Assembly (NCBI GenBank): GCA_025201765.1
Contig: MU623605.1
Location: 1-28,503, forward strand
Origin: Daldinia sp. FL1419
Taxonomy: Eukaryota > Ascomycota > Sordariomycetes > Xylariales > Hypoxylaceae
DNA length: 28,503 nucleotides
Reading direction: 5' to 3'
Each line of letters begins with the position of its first letter. Position 1 is the first letter of the stretch. The notes beneath the pieces were generated by a model. It was not told where the DNA came from and did no database searches. It was given only the letters and a program-made list of their open reading frames with translations. The position numbers were made by a program, and so were the translations under genes. Shown here piece by piece: positions 9,970 to 19,575 of the stretch.

Positions 9970-11303
9970 AAATAATATTATAACTTATTTAATACAAATA
10001 TTTCCAAAAACTTTAAATTAAATAAAAAAAATTTATAATCAAATAAAAAAACATAAATAATAACATACTAATAGGGTTTTTTAAAAAGATTACATCTACC
10101 TGGAATCATTCTACACCTATTCCAAACCATATTTATTAGAATCATTCTCCTCCACATCCACCTCCTTATCCTCCTCCTTACTTTTTTTAATTATATATAT
10201 TAAGGAATTTTAAGTAAAGGTAAATATATTTTTAAATAAAAGGTTATACTTATTAGGATTTAAACCTAAATATACCGAAAAATTATTAAAGATTTATAAC
10301 AAACCATTATTAAAAAATGATAAAATATTTAATATTAATTAAACCTCCTAAATAAAAAATCATTATAATAATAATATATAAAAATAATATGGATTGTTAA
10401 AAATAAAGTAATATATATATGCTTCCTTTCAAAATTAATTTCCCTATAAACCCTATATTATAATTAATAAATATTAGTGGAATAAATATAGAATAGGGTT
10501 ACACTACAAAATAATCATAGCATTAATAACATTAAAACAAATAATCCTCCTAAAATTATTAAAACGTACAAAAGTTATAAACTTAATAAATAAAGGATTA
10601 AATATAATAAAAATAATTATTAAACATTATTAATAATCCCTTAATAAATTTTTTAAAAACCTAAAAATTTTAAAAAAACCACAATAAAATTTTAACAATT
10701 AATTCCCAAAATTACACTAAAAAGGCATAATCACATTTTTTATGTAATTCCCCATTTTTAATAAGTAAATCATCTTCATAACATATAGCCATATCGGAAT
10801 TATAATCCCAACACAATATAATATTAAAATAACGCATTAAATCCAGAACACCATAATAATTTCCAATAAAAGGACCAAAACACTCAAAGAAAATTAATAA
10901 TAGGATAATACTGGAGAAATAACAGAACACTTACAGATATATAAGTTTTTTTTTATTTAATATAATATATATATAAAAGCAATGTAGGTTTTTCGAGGTG
11001 GTACTGGATTGTGAACGCAACGGGTATGGTGGTATATCTTGTCGTCGCCCCACACCTGGGCCACCGCCACACCACTTCACGTAACTGGTATTATAACGTA
11101 TAAAGTATTTTTTTTATATTAAGGTCTAATCATTTCTATTGGAGGGTAAATTTTAATAAGAATGTAAAGTAAAATTAAAGTTATAATAATGTAGTTTATT
11201 TGAATAGGTAGTGGATAGGTTTTCTCCAGAATATGGTTTTTACCTGGAATAAATATCAAGAGATGGACCGGATACCTATAATATATTCTAGGTAAATCGG
11301 GGT
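9970..11303 (+). other. LINE B 3' untranslated region
   Basis: Aligns with LINE A 1270-2780 and so belongs to the element. The block at about 10098-10255, with a C-rich CCTCCACATCCACCTCC stretch, is missing from LINE A. The stretch 10975-11100 is strikingly G/C-rich for this window (GTCGTCGCCCCACACC, CCACCGCCACACCACTTC) and looks spared by RIP. The end block TTCTCCAGAATATGG...TACCTGGAATAAATA...GATGGACCGGATACC (11219-11275) is the best conserved part between the two copies. A minus-strand open frame at 10712-10930 lies here and has no support of its own. Confidence 0.7.
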
Positions 11304-11327
11304 AATAATAAATAAATAAATAAATAA
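11304..11327 (+). repeat. TAAA/AATA tail of LINE B
   Basis: ATAATAAATAAATAAATAAATAA-type tract directly before the right target-site duplication, matching the tail of LINE A. Confidence 0.8.
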
Positions 11328-11340
11328 ATATTTATTATTT
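11328..11340. repeat. Target-site duplication of LINE B, right copy
   Basis: Exact match to 5022-5034. Confidence 0.8.
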
Positions 11341-11463
11341 ATTCTATATCTTAAACGCCAGTAACCACTTTTATTAATAAACCTTTTATTTATTTAATTA
11401 TTTAAATACCTTCCTCAAAATATAATCACCCTACATCCAAATAACTATTAAAACTCCTATTCA
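11341..11463 (+). repeat. LTR unit, right half (split by LINE B)
   Basis: Completes the unit begun at 4910: the TTAAACGCCAGTAACCAC block, CTTCCTCAAAATATAATCACCCTACATCC and the end block ACTATTAAAACTCCTATTCA. Confidence 0.7.
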
Positions 11464-11875
11464 ATATATAAACCCCCAAATATTAATTCTTATTTAATCA
11501 AATCAAATTTATAATAATAGATCGAGATAATATAATTACATAATTGAAATTACCTTTTTAATTTTTATGGAACCAACCCTTCTAAAATTTCCATAAAATT
11601 TTAAAATATAAATAAATTTTTAACATTTATCTTTCTTATTTAATTAAATCAAGCTCTTTAAACATCATTTTTTATATAATTTCTTATTATAATTTATAAA
11701 TTTTTTTTTTATTAAATATATTATTTATTTTATTTTTTAAGTACCAACAATTATTTTTATTAGCTTTTTATTTAATTACGTTAATACCTACTTTTTTTAA
11801 GATATAATTACCTTATATTTAATTATTGGAGTTTTTATTAAATTAAAATTCTTATTAAATTAAAGTTTTTATTTA
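11464..11875 (+). repeat. Short LTR remnant and one more LTR copy
   Basis: 11464-11517 is another start at the ATATATAAACCCCCAAATATT block, cut short. From 11518 a full LTR start aligns over 37 bp with the TGAACCGGGG start of better copies. It is followed by ACCAACCCTTCTAAAATTTCC, a TCTTTCTTATTTAATTAAATC block, and an end region where TTTTTATTAAATTAAA-like motifs are repeated three times before ATTTA (11871-11875). This is the right-hand end of the array. Confidence 0.6.
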
Positions 11876-11889
11876 ATACTTTAATTAAA

Positions 11890-12204
11890 TAATCTTTAAA
11901 GAATTTATTAATATAAACTCGAAAAAGTTATACGCCACAGAAAACTATAGGCGCGCGCACGAGGTACATTAAAATTCAAAACTACTTTAATTTATTATAT
12001 TAATTTAAAAACTATTTAAAAATATTAATAATTAATATTATTTAAAACCTAATTAAATTCGTAATTTTTGGAGATAATTTACATATATTTCCGATTAAAA
12101 ATTGTTATACAATAGTTGAAAACGTCCAAAATTGTAGGGCATTTCTTTGGAAGCTAATTGGTCAGTTAGGATTATGACGCAATTAATGAAATAAGAAAGA
12201 CATA
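11890..12204. mobile_element. Right arm of the possible terminal-inverted-repeat element
   Basis: A G/C-richer stretch in which many CpA and CpG sites survive, including GGCGCGCGCACGAGG near 11950 and GTCCAAAATTGTAGGGCATT near 12125. Its outer 55 bp, read as reverse complement, resembles 867-912 (shared GACCAATTAGC and TTGC-TCAT blocks). Outside it (from 12205) Copia-1 resumes in the minus strand. No open frame of note and no transposase. An alternative is a MITE or a captured unique fragment. Confidence 0.45.
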
Positions 12205-12949
12205 GATAATTTTTTAAATATATATATTAATATAATTTTTAAAATAAATTTATTTAACTTTTTGAAATATTTTATATAATAGATGATTTTAGATGTTCAA
12301 ATGTCATTTTAGAGGTTCTAATAGATCTCTTTTATATATTTTCCTATATTCATTAATTTTTATTAGGAATGTTTAAATAAAATTACTTAAATTTTCTTTA
12401 TTATATTAAAAGAATTAATAAGTAAATTTTAATATTTTTATTTTATTAATTATATATTTTTTATATGTGCCAATCTTACTTATTAAGGAACTAATATAAA
12501 ATATTACTTTTTATAATATATAATATTTATTATTAGGAATGATATAAAGGGTTATTAATGTTTTAATATGAATAATAAATAAAGTTATTAATAGAAAATT
12601 ATTTGGAAAAAGTAATAGATAAAAATATATTTTTATATAAAAATAATTAATTTTTATAATAAAGGTTTCTTCCCTTTTATCCAATAATCTACCTAATTTT
12701 ATTAATTTATTAATTATATTTAATATATTTATATTTTTGGTTTATTTTAAAGGATTTATTTAAATATTATTATATATATTTATTCCTTTTTTAAATTAAG
12801 AATTTTAAATAAATTTTAATAAATTATCATATTAATTTATCTTATAAATTATTAATTTATTTTTAAATTTATTTTATAACTTTTAGAGATTACCATTAAA
12901 AACCTCATCTTCCTTAAATATAATATCCCTTAATTCCATTACTTTATTA
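12205..12949 (-). pseudogene. Copia-1 linker between integrase and reverse transcriptase
   Basis: On the minus strand the first codons next to LTR-RT-1 read MELRDIIFKEDEVFNGNL (about 12875-12935), the RDVIFxEDExFxG motif that follows integrase in fungal copia elements. A long, variable, Leu/Ile-rich linker follows with stops at expected acidic, Gln or Trp codons. Near 12260-12330 comes LEPLK..LNI.NHLLYKIFQKVK, matching the PP(K)RHxDLxxHPxxxxFxxAE segment that precedes reverse transcriptase. The piece ends at the right arm of the inserted element (12204), and the coding thread resumes at 866. Confidence 0.75.
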
Positions 12950-12953
12950 ATAT
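12950..12953. repeat. Target-site duplication of LTR-RT-1, left copy
   Basis: ATAT, matched by ATAT at 16200-16203. If the LTR is taken to end in GTTC instead of GTTCA, a 5-bp AATAT (12949-12953 and 16199-16203) also fits. Confidence 0.6.
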
Positions 12954-13385
12954 TAAACTGGTGCAGTGTGAGTATGTGGTTGATATAATAGGGATACATA
13001 ATAGGAGTATGTAGCAGGAGTATGTAATAGGAGCTATTCTGGAGGATTCCTTGATAAATCCTTATAAGATTTACATATATTTGTTTGGATATATATAAGT
13101 TTTAATAATTATTTTTTTGTTTGATTAATATAAATCATAAATAATTCTTTAAAGATTATTTCCATATAGCTTCATATAAATAATATATACTCTTTTAAAC
13201 CTATATTTCATTGTATATGTTATTATTATAGAGCAGTCATATATAATAAATTATTTATTTAATTATTTTGATATTTTTATTAGGATATAGTCATTTTGTA
13301 TCCTTGAGTTTGTATAGCCTCTGATTGTTATAGGTTAGTTGAAATATAGGGCATATCTTGTAGGAGTTATTAGAGTTCTTGTTTA
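12954..13385 (+). repeat. 5' LTR of LTR-RT-1
   Basis: Starts TAAACTGG (TGAACCGG before RIP) and ends GTTTA (GTTCA in better copies). Conserved internal blocks: GGAGCTATTCTGGAGGATTCC, AGGATATAGTCATTTTGTATCCTTGAG, and GGGCATATCTTGTAGGAG near the end. It carries the 13-bp triple repeat that the 407-bp LTR subtype lacks. Confidence 0.85.
12991..13029 (+). repeat. 13-bp tandem repeat (three units) inside the LTR
   Basis: Three 13-bp units, GGGATACATAATA, GGAGTATGTAGCA and GGAGTATGTAATA, stand directly before GGAGCTATT. The 3' LTR at 15768 has the same three units. The 407-bp LTRs at 14016 and 24363 lack about two units, which explains most of the 25-bp length difference. Confidence 0.8.
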
Positions 13386-13386
13386 G

Positions 13387-13400
13387 TGGCGATTACCCAA
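13387..13400 (+). promoter_or_regulatory. Candidate primer-binding site of LTR-RT-1
   Basis: TGGCGATTACCC begins two bases after the LTR end, where a tRNA primer would pair; TGG is the complement of the tRNA CCA end. The same position in LTR-RT-2 (24771 onward) reads TAGTAATTACT, the same site after transitions. I cannot name the tRNA without a comparison set. Confidence 0.55.
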
Positions 13401-14015
13401 AGTTTTTAAATACTACAGTTCTTTAATCTTAAAATGATTATCTATTAGGACCGTTACTATAAAAATTGATATCAATTAGGATTGAGATATATAAAAATTT
13501 GAAAAATATAGTTAATATTACTTATATTATTTTGATTAAAATTAATATTGTTTAATTAGGATAATTATAATTTTAGGTTAAAAAAAATAGATATTGAGAA
13601 TAAGGAGTAAGGGATATTAATTTGATTTTGAAATTTTAAGTTAATTTTAATATATTTAAAATCTTTACATAATTAGTATTGGAAATTTAAAATATGGAGA
13701 ATACTTTAAAATTACATAATTAGATGATATATAATCTAATAATGTAATATAAAGTAATTTGGAGTATTGAAATATTGAAAATGGATTAGATATAAATTTT
13801 ATTAATTAGGTTATTTAAGGATAAAGAGCTTATATATGGATATTTGAAATATTATAAAGAATTAGTTAAATATTTATAAAGATAATTATAAAGTATTATA
13901 AAGGATTATAAATATTATAGAAATATATAGTTATTATGAAAGATATAGTTATGGAGTTTGAGTTGTATTTGGATCATGTATTAATAAGGATAGGGTTGAT
14001 TAGATGATTAAATAT
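13401..14015 (+). other. LTR-RT-1 leader, C-depleted
   Basis: Non-coding as far as I can see. Aligns by blocks with 24785-25385, for example TTGAGAATAAGGAGTAAGGGATATTAATTTGATTTTGAAATT here against TAAGAAAATAAGAAGTAAAAAAAGTTAATTTAACCTTAAAAATT there (shown only as matching stretches). C is nearly absent on this strand. Confidence 0.6.
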
Positions 14016-14422
14016 TGAACCGGTGTAGAGTGATTAGGTCATAGATACTACCCTGTAGAGACCCTATCTCCTCCTTAGAGCTAGACCCTCCGAGGCTCCA
14101 CAGCTCTTTTGGACATAAATAGGCCTTTAAGAGTTGTCTTTCTTATCTAATCATTAAAGATTCATTAGGTTTTATAATTCAATTTTTCCATAGAATCTTT
14201 ATACGAAAATATACGTTTTCAATTTCCTCTTTTAAAAATATCTTCTTATAATGCATTACCATTGACAAGCAATCACCTATATTTGTTCCTCCATCCGATC
14301 AGCTTATTTCCTTCTTTAGGATATAGTTACCTTATATCTTCTGGCTTATACAGCCTCTGGTTTACTATGGGTTAATTGAAATATAGGGCATATCCTATAG
14401 GAGCTATTAGAGCTCCTATTCA
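14016..14422 (+). repeat. Solo LTR (407 bp) nested in LTR-RT-1
   Basis: Starts TGAACCGGTGTAGAGTGATT and ends CTCCTATTCA, flanked by ATAT on both sides (14012-14015 and 14423-14426). It belongs to the shorter LTR subtype, as at 24363, and is clearly less mutated than the array copies. It interrupts the leader of LTR-RT-1, so it arrived later. A solo LTR is the usual product of recombination between the two LTRs of a complete element. Confidence 0.85.
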
Positions 14423-14426
14423 ATAT

Positions 14427-15767
14427 AAATATTAAGAAATATATTATATAGATATTTAAAGATTATTGTAAGTCCAATAATAGAACAATGTTTATGGAAG
14501 GTTATAGAAATGAATTTATAGTTTCGGAATTATTATTATAATGTTTGATTAGATTATTTATGTGGAAAGGATGGAGTATATTTGAAGTTATTGTTATTTC
14601 AATATTGATTTATATATTATAATTTATTAAAATTAAAATTAAAATTGTTATTAACTAATTGGATAAAAAGTTAAATGTAGTTAGAGATTATGGTGCTATA
14701 AGAGCTACCTATATAAGATGGATTGAATAAGAAGATACATTATTTTTTTATATATTAATATGTTGATATATAATACCCCTTATACAACCAATTAATTAAA
14801 TATATAATATACTATTTGATTAATCCAAATACAGCATACTATTATTTTATAAAACATTTATAGTATTTATAGCATATAGTTATATATTATTATTTTATAA
14901 AGATGATATACAACAGGATATCACATATACCAATTACCAAAAACCTAATCAGGAAAAAACAATACAGAAAGATACGATATAAGAGCATTCTAAAAATCCT
15001 AAACCTAAAAATCTACCACCACAAATTACAATTATATTAAAACTATTAAATACAAGAGCATCACCTATACATACACAACCAATCAATATTAGTTCAACCA
15101 ATGTACAGCATAAACAAACCCCTACTATCAAAACCAGGCATTTAAAGAAAAAGAAGAAAAAAAAAAAAAACATTAAAGCATTCTTAATCTAAATAAGCCC
15201 TAAAAAGATAAAAAGAAAAAACTATAATCTTACTATTTATGATTTAATTATAAGATTACTAAACAACAATTATCAATTAAAATAAATATATTAAATAACA
15301 TCAATAGGCTTTTTTTCATACAGCACTTTCTCAGCAACAACACAAATTTCTCTTATTCAAAATTTATATTTTACCTAATCAACTTAATACATTTTATATA
15401 AGATATATATTATATTAATATCGCAATAATTATCAATTACTATTAATATTGTTAAGTTAAGATTAAGTTAATATATAACTATTATTATAACAAAATAATT
15501 AGTTACAAATATTTGAAGATAATTGATTAACTAAACTAAAATACAATATTACAACCAATTAAAGAATTGGGGAATTAAAAATATATTTGTTTTAAGATTT
15601 TTTTTTACATATATTTTGGATTTATTTTGATTATTTTAATTTATATGGATTTTAATTAAGTTAATTAATTTAATTATCAATTTAATTACATTTCTTTACA
15701 ATCTTTTTAATTCATTTTATCGAAATTAACTCGTTAAAGGTTCAATTTTATCAACTTTAAAAAGCTC
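14427..15767 (+). other. LTR-RT-1 internal region downstream of the solo LTR
   Basis: Up to about 14740 this still aligns with LTR-RT-2 (14620-14690 against 25610-25690). From about 14750 the base bias switches: G becomes rare and C common. No recognisable gag or pol motif. A run of 27 purines at about 15144-15170 resembles a polypurine tract but lies some 600 bp before the 3' LTR; directly before that LTR only AAAAAG is present. A minus-strand open frame at 14949-15173 is a translation of this purine-rich tract and is not believed. Confidence 0.5.
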
Positions 15768-16199
15768 TAAACCAGTACAATATGAGTACGTGATTAATAT
15801 AATAAGGATACATAATAAGAGTATACAACAAGAATACATAATAGGAGCTATTTTGGAGGATCCTTTGATAAACCCTTATAAGATTTATATACACTTATTT
15901 AGATATATATAGGCCTTAATAATTATTTTCTTACCTAATTAATATAAGTCATAAATAGTTCTTTAGAAATCATTTCCATATAGTTTCATACAAATAATAT
16001 ACACTCTTTTGGGCCTATACCTCATTATACGCACTATTATTACAAAATAATCATATATAATAAATTATTTATCTAATTATTTTAATATTTCCATAAAAAT
16101 ATAGTCACTTTATATCCTCAAGCTCATACAGCCTTTGGTTACTATAGGTTAGTTGAAGTGTAGGGCATATCCTGCAGGAGCTATCAGAGCTCCTGTTCA
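15768..16199 (+). repeat. 3' LTR of LTR-RT-1
   Basis: Same length and architecture as the 5' LTR, starting TAAACCAG and ending CTCCTGTTCA. The two LTRs differ largely by transitions, but the 3' LTR lost G where the 5' LTR lost C in several places (for example TACAATATGAGTACG against TGCAGTGTGAGTATG near the start). Confidence 0.85.
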
Positions 16200-16203
16200 A
16201 TAT
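16200..16203. repeat. Target-site duplication of LTR-RT-1, right copy
   Basis: ATAT; see 12950-12953. Confidence 0.6.
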
Positions 16204-17700
16204 ATAGGTTCCAAATTCTATATATATTTATAAATATATAATCTACTAAAAAACTTATCCATATTTTAGGATTAAACTTTTTTAATTTATTTAACTTTTT
16301 GAATATTATCATTACCATAATATAGGCTTTGTAATTATATACTTAAAAGTGATTTTATTAAGGTTTTTAATTATAAATTGTAAAACCATTATTTGCATTA
16401 GCATATATATGAAATCAATTGTATAACATTCACCAGTTCGCTTTATATTATGGTGTTCAATTGTGTAAGTACATTGGTGTTTGACTTTAGCAACAGCACA
16501 CGCCTTGCAGTCAATTGTTTTAATTCCTTTAATTTGGATTCCAGTACTTACTTTAATAAAGTTTTTTAATGCTTGCAGGCCTGGATGTCCTAGTTTTAGA
16601 TACCATCTGAATATATCTATTATTAATATTCGCCTTTTTTAATTAAATTTATTACATTATATATAAAATGTTAATTTAGATATTTTAAAAGGGATATTCT
16701 TAAATATAAATTAATTAAAATAATTAACAAGTTCAGTTATGGTTTTATTATTTTAAAATTTTAAATAAGTACATTCCTGATAATTGTCCCACTAATACCC
16801 TTACCTTTTAAGAACTCGTAGAGATATGAGGTTACAAATGAAATTCAAATAGTATGCTATATCTGAAAGCCTAATTTTTATAATATTATTAATATATTTA
16901 ATTTTAATATTGATATATCCATAATTTAATATTTAGACCTTATTATTTCTAATGACAATATATTTTTTTGAAGGAGTTTTTTTATAATTAATAAACCTTA
17001 ATACTTAATTGAAGATGTATATTATGGTTTTTGAATCTAATATAATTAAGTTTTTCAAAGAATAGTAATTTATGTTGTAAGTAGTGCCCATAATATTTAT
17101 TATAAATATTATTCTTAATTCTGAGGTTATTACTTATTTTAATAATTAACTTTTATTTTTTTAATTAATTATATTATTTTTATCTTTTTCTTTGGGGTTG
17201 TTAAGAATTTTTACTTTTACTACTAATTTGGGATTACACTTGATTTTCTTTTATATAAATATACTAAATTATATATTAATTTTAAAATATTTAAAACACT
17301 TTAATTTAATAATATAAAAATATTTTTCAATTTTATAAAAACCTAAATAAACCTTATACTTATTATATTTATATTAGTATATTAATAGATATAAATATTG
17401 ATTAACATTTACATCATTTTTTTTTATTTATTCAAATTATTTTAACATTTATTTAACTACTTATTTTATTTAATTGGTCTTCTTTTACAAAGATTTTTTT
17501 TTTATTAAAATTATTAGTATTATTATTTTTGTAATAAATAATAAAAGCACCTCTGTGGACCTTTCTTTTTCCTTTTTGGTTTATACCTATAATACAAATA
17601 TAATTTTTAAGAAAATAAATAATATTTTTAAAGGTTAATATTTTATTATTAACTTTCTTTCAATATATTACCATTTAAATAAATATTTATTTTTGAAATA
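16204..17700 (-). pseudogene. Copia-1 protease, gag-pre-integrase zinc finger and truncated integrase
   Basis: Minus strand, 5' part of a Ty1/copia pol. The aspartic protease motif reads LDSKT at 17026-17040 (DSG before two G-to-A changes), with KYIVIRNN and YGYINIKIKY downstream as in the flap region, then RLSDIAYYLNFICNLISLRV (about 16804-16872). The gag-pre-integrase domain reads RWYLKLGHPGLQALKN from 16608 (WHLRLGH with its first His now Tyr) and DCKACAV at about 16496-16512, with both Cys kept. TIDF near 16414 is the first integrase Asp. Only some 41 codons later comes LKKFNPKIWISFLVDY and NIYRIWN, the LxPRAxxGYLVGY motif, so most of the integrase core is missing. Gag lies further right and is hardly readable. 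Confidence 0.85.
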
Positions 17701-18100
17701 TTGGTATTATTATTTACAAAGTAACTAGGAATCATTTTTATGGATTAATAATAATAATAAATTTCTTACTTACTTCATATAATATAGTCACTTCTTAGGA
17801 AATAATCCATTCCTCCCAATCTTTAAATTATTTTAAAAATAATATCATTACTTTCTTATAGCACTCTTTCACCTCATATTTATTAAAATCAATATTAAAA
17901 ATTTTTTTAAAAATAATATATTTTTTTTAAATATTTTAAATTAAAAACAAAACCAACATTTAATAAGATTTTAATATAATTTTTACTATATAATTTGAAA
18001 ATTAAATCAATTTATTACACTTAATATTATATAAAATTATAATTTATATATATATCTACATATCTTTATTATAATAAAACTTCTTAATTGATATAAACTG
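17701..18100 (-). other. Probable Copia-1 gag/leader region, not readable
   Basis: By position this should encode Copia-1 gag. A stretch at 17545-17620 keeps some G/C and reads on the minus strand as a Lys/Arg-rich segment with Cys or Tyr residues (KPKRKKKGPQRCFYY), which might be a basic or zinc-knuckle gag tail. I cannot confirm a domain. Confidence 0.3.
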
Positions 18101-18104
18101 ACCT

Positions 18105-18215
18105 ATATTATTGGTGGTTGTATGACTTATGTCCTCAGTCTAGCATATGATCCCTAAGAAGTACTTGTATATTTATTGTTATATAAAGGATAGGTTTTCC
18201 ACCTATTTTTCCTAA
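18105..18215 (-). promoter_or_regulatory. G/C-richer island, possibly Copia-1 LTR or leader
   Basis: This stretch keeps many G and C bases. Read on the minus strand it has CCTTTATATAACA, which could be a TATA box, then CTTAGGGATCATATGCTAGACTGAGG and ACAACCACC. A 5' LTR or leader of Copia-1 is expected about here. No matching second LTR is in the window, so this is a positional guess. Confidence 0.3.
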
Positions 18216-19440
18216 ATAATTTTCTTCTTTAAATAATTACAATATATTAATTTTACCCTTATTATTATTTATTTTATTATTATTTTATTTTTATTTTATG
18301 TATGTATTTATTAATATTGATTAATATTGTTAAATAATTAATAATATAAATTAATAAGGTTAGAAGAATTATTATTATAATAATTTGGAAGTTTTTATTG
18401 TAATAATATAAATAATATTAGTATTATATTTTTAATTACCCTTATAATAAATAATTATTATTTAATATTATTTGATTTTTAGGATATATATTTTCCCAAA
18501 TTATTATTTTTATTATTATACTTATCTTTAATACCTATTCTCATAATATTTTAATTAAAGAATTTAATATAAATATAAAATCATATTTATTTTAATAACA
18601 TAGATACTATTTAAATGGAAAATATAAATAGGTTTTATAAATTAATAAAATACTTACCCTTTTAAAATATAATATTTATTAATTAATTTAATTATAAGGT
18701 TGTAAAATAAATAGGTATTATTTCTACAAACATAACCCCCAAATAAAAGGTAATTTAAGTATTATAAGTAATAGGAAATTTTAAAATCACGGATTTAAAC
18801 TCTTTGTATACATGTATACCTAATAAAATATTAATTAAATATAAAAAGTATTTTAAAGGATTTATTATAAATAATTTTGTTAACATATCAAAATCAATTA
18901 GGATTACTTTAAAAACAACATTAATATAAAGAAATATTTATATAAAAAAATTAAATATTAATTATACAAAAATATTTAATAATTTTATATTTATAGATAA
19001 ATTATTATAATAAAACTTAAACAAATTAAAAATTATAAAATTTAAATAACCTAATACACTAACATAGAAAATATTAATAATTAATACTGAAAAAGGATTA
19101 ATATGTCCCAACATAAAACTAACTACTTAAATAACAACATTTATACAACAATAATAACCAACAACTTATAATTTATAAATATTTATTTATTAAATTATAT
19201 AAGCAAAACAACCAAACACTACCCCTTATAATCCTTTTTACCTCATATAATATATATTTCTTACCTTATAACCATTACCACTTAATCCCTTTTTTATTTT
19301 TAATACCTTATTAATAACTTAAATAAAACTTATTTTATAACTTTTTTTCCCTTTAATTATAATTCTATTACACCAATTATTACCCTACCCTTATCTTATA
19401 AAATTCTATTACAATCCCTAAGGAATTCAAAGATTTTTTA
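18216..19440. other. AT-rich stretch, nothing recognised
   Basis: No open frame over 60 codons, no motif and no LTR block. It contains a perfect 14-bp palindrome, GTATACATGTATAC (18806-18819), of unknown meaning. From about 19000 G becomes rare and C common, so RIP here fell on the minus strand. The 5' LTR of Copia-2 could lie in this stretch but I cannot show it. Confidence 0.5.
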
Positions 19441-19575
19441 ATTAATTAAAACAATTCCAACAAAAGAATTAAACAGCATCTGGCATCCTTTTTAAACCCT
19501 TTTTTCAATAAAGATCTCCAATATTTACCCAACTACCACTACCTCCACCTTTTTTAATTTACCCTACCTATCCTA

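Larger units (their letters stand above)
5035..11327 (+). mobile_element. LINE B: apparently full-length Tad1-like LINE, RIP-inactivated
   Basis: A 6.29-kb non-LTR retrotransposon relic flanked by a 13-bp target-site duplication and ending in a TAAA-rich tail (11304-11327). In order it shows a leader, an ORF1 with zinc-knuckle remnants, and an ORF2 with an APE-type endonuclease motif, reverse transcriptase and C-terminal cysteine motif, then about 1.3 kb of 3' untranslated sequence. The order and the ORF1 knuckles are those of the Tad1 clade of fungal LINEs. From 5035 to about 8000 the plus strand is almost free of G but keeps C, so C-to-T changes fell on the minus strand. Its 3' 1.6 kb is duplicated in LINE A. 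Very few frames remain open, so it cannot be active. Confidence 0.88.
12954..16199 (+). mobile_element. LTR-RT-1: short LTR retrotransposon inserted in Copia-1
   Basis: Two direct LTRs of 432 bp each (12954-13385 and 15768-16199) flank 2.38 kb of internal sequence. Of that, 411 bp is a later solo LTR plus its duplication, leaving only about 1.97 kb. The element is bordered by a short target duplication and splits the Copia-1 reading thread. Its leader (13386-14015, and from about 14427) aligns with that of LTR-RT-2 at 24771 onward. No integrase, reverse transcriptase or gag can be recognised, so it is either non-autonomous or internally deleted. Superfamily is not shown by its own sequence. 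From 13386 to about 14740 the plus strand is poor in C and keeps G; from about 14750 to 15767 it is poor in G and keeps C. Confidence 0.85.

Noticed and set aside
10712..10930. 72-codon minus-strand open frame
   Set aside because: Within the LINE B 3' untranslated region; the LINE A counterpart is not open and no motif is present.
14949..15173. 74-codon minus-strand open frame starting with a poly-Phe run
   Set aside because: Translation of an A/purine tract in LTR-RT-1; composition artefact.
18806..18819. Perfect 14-bp palindrome GTATACATGTATAC as an operator
   Set aside because: A single short palindrome in AT-rich sequence with no gene beside it; expected by chance often enough.
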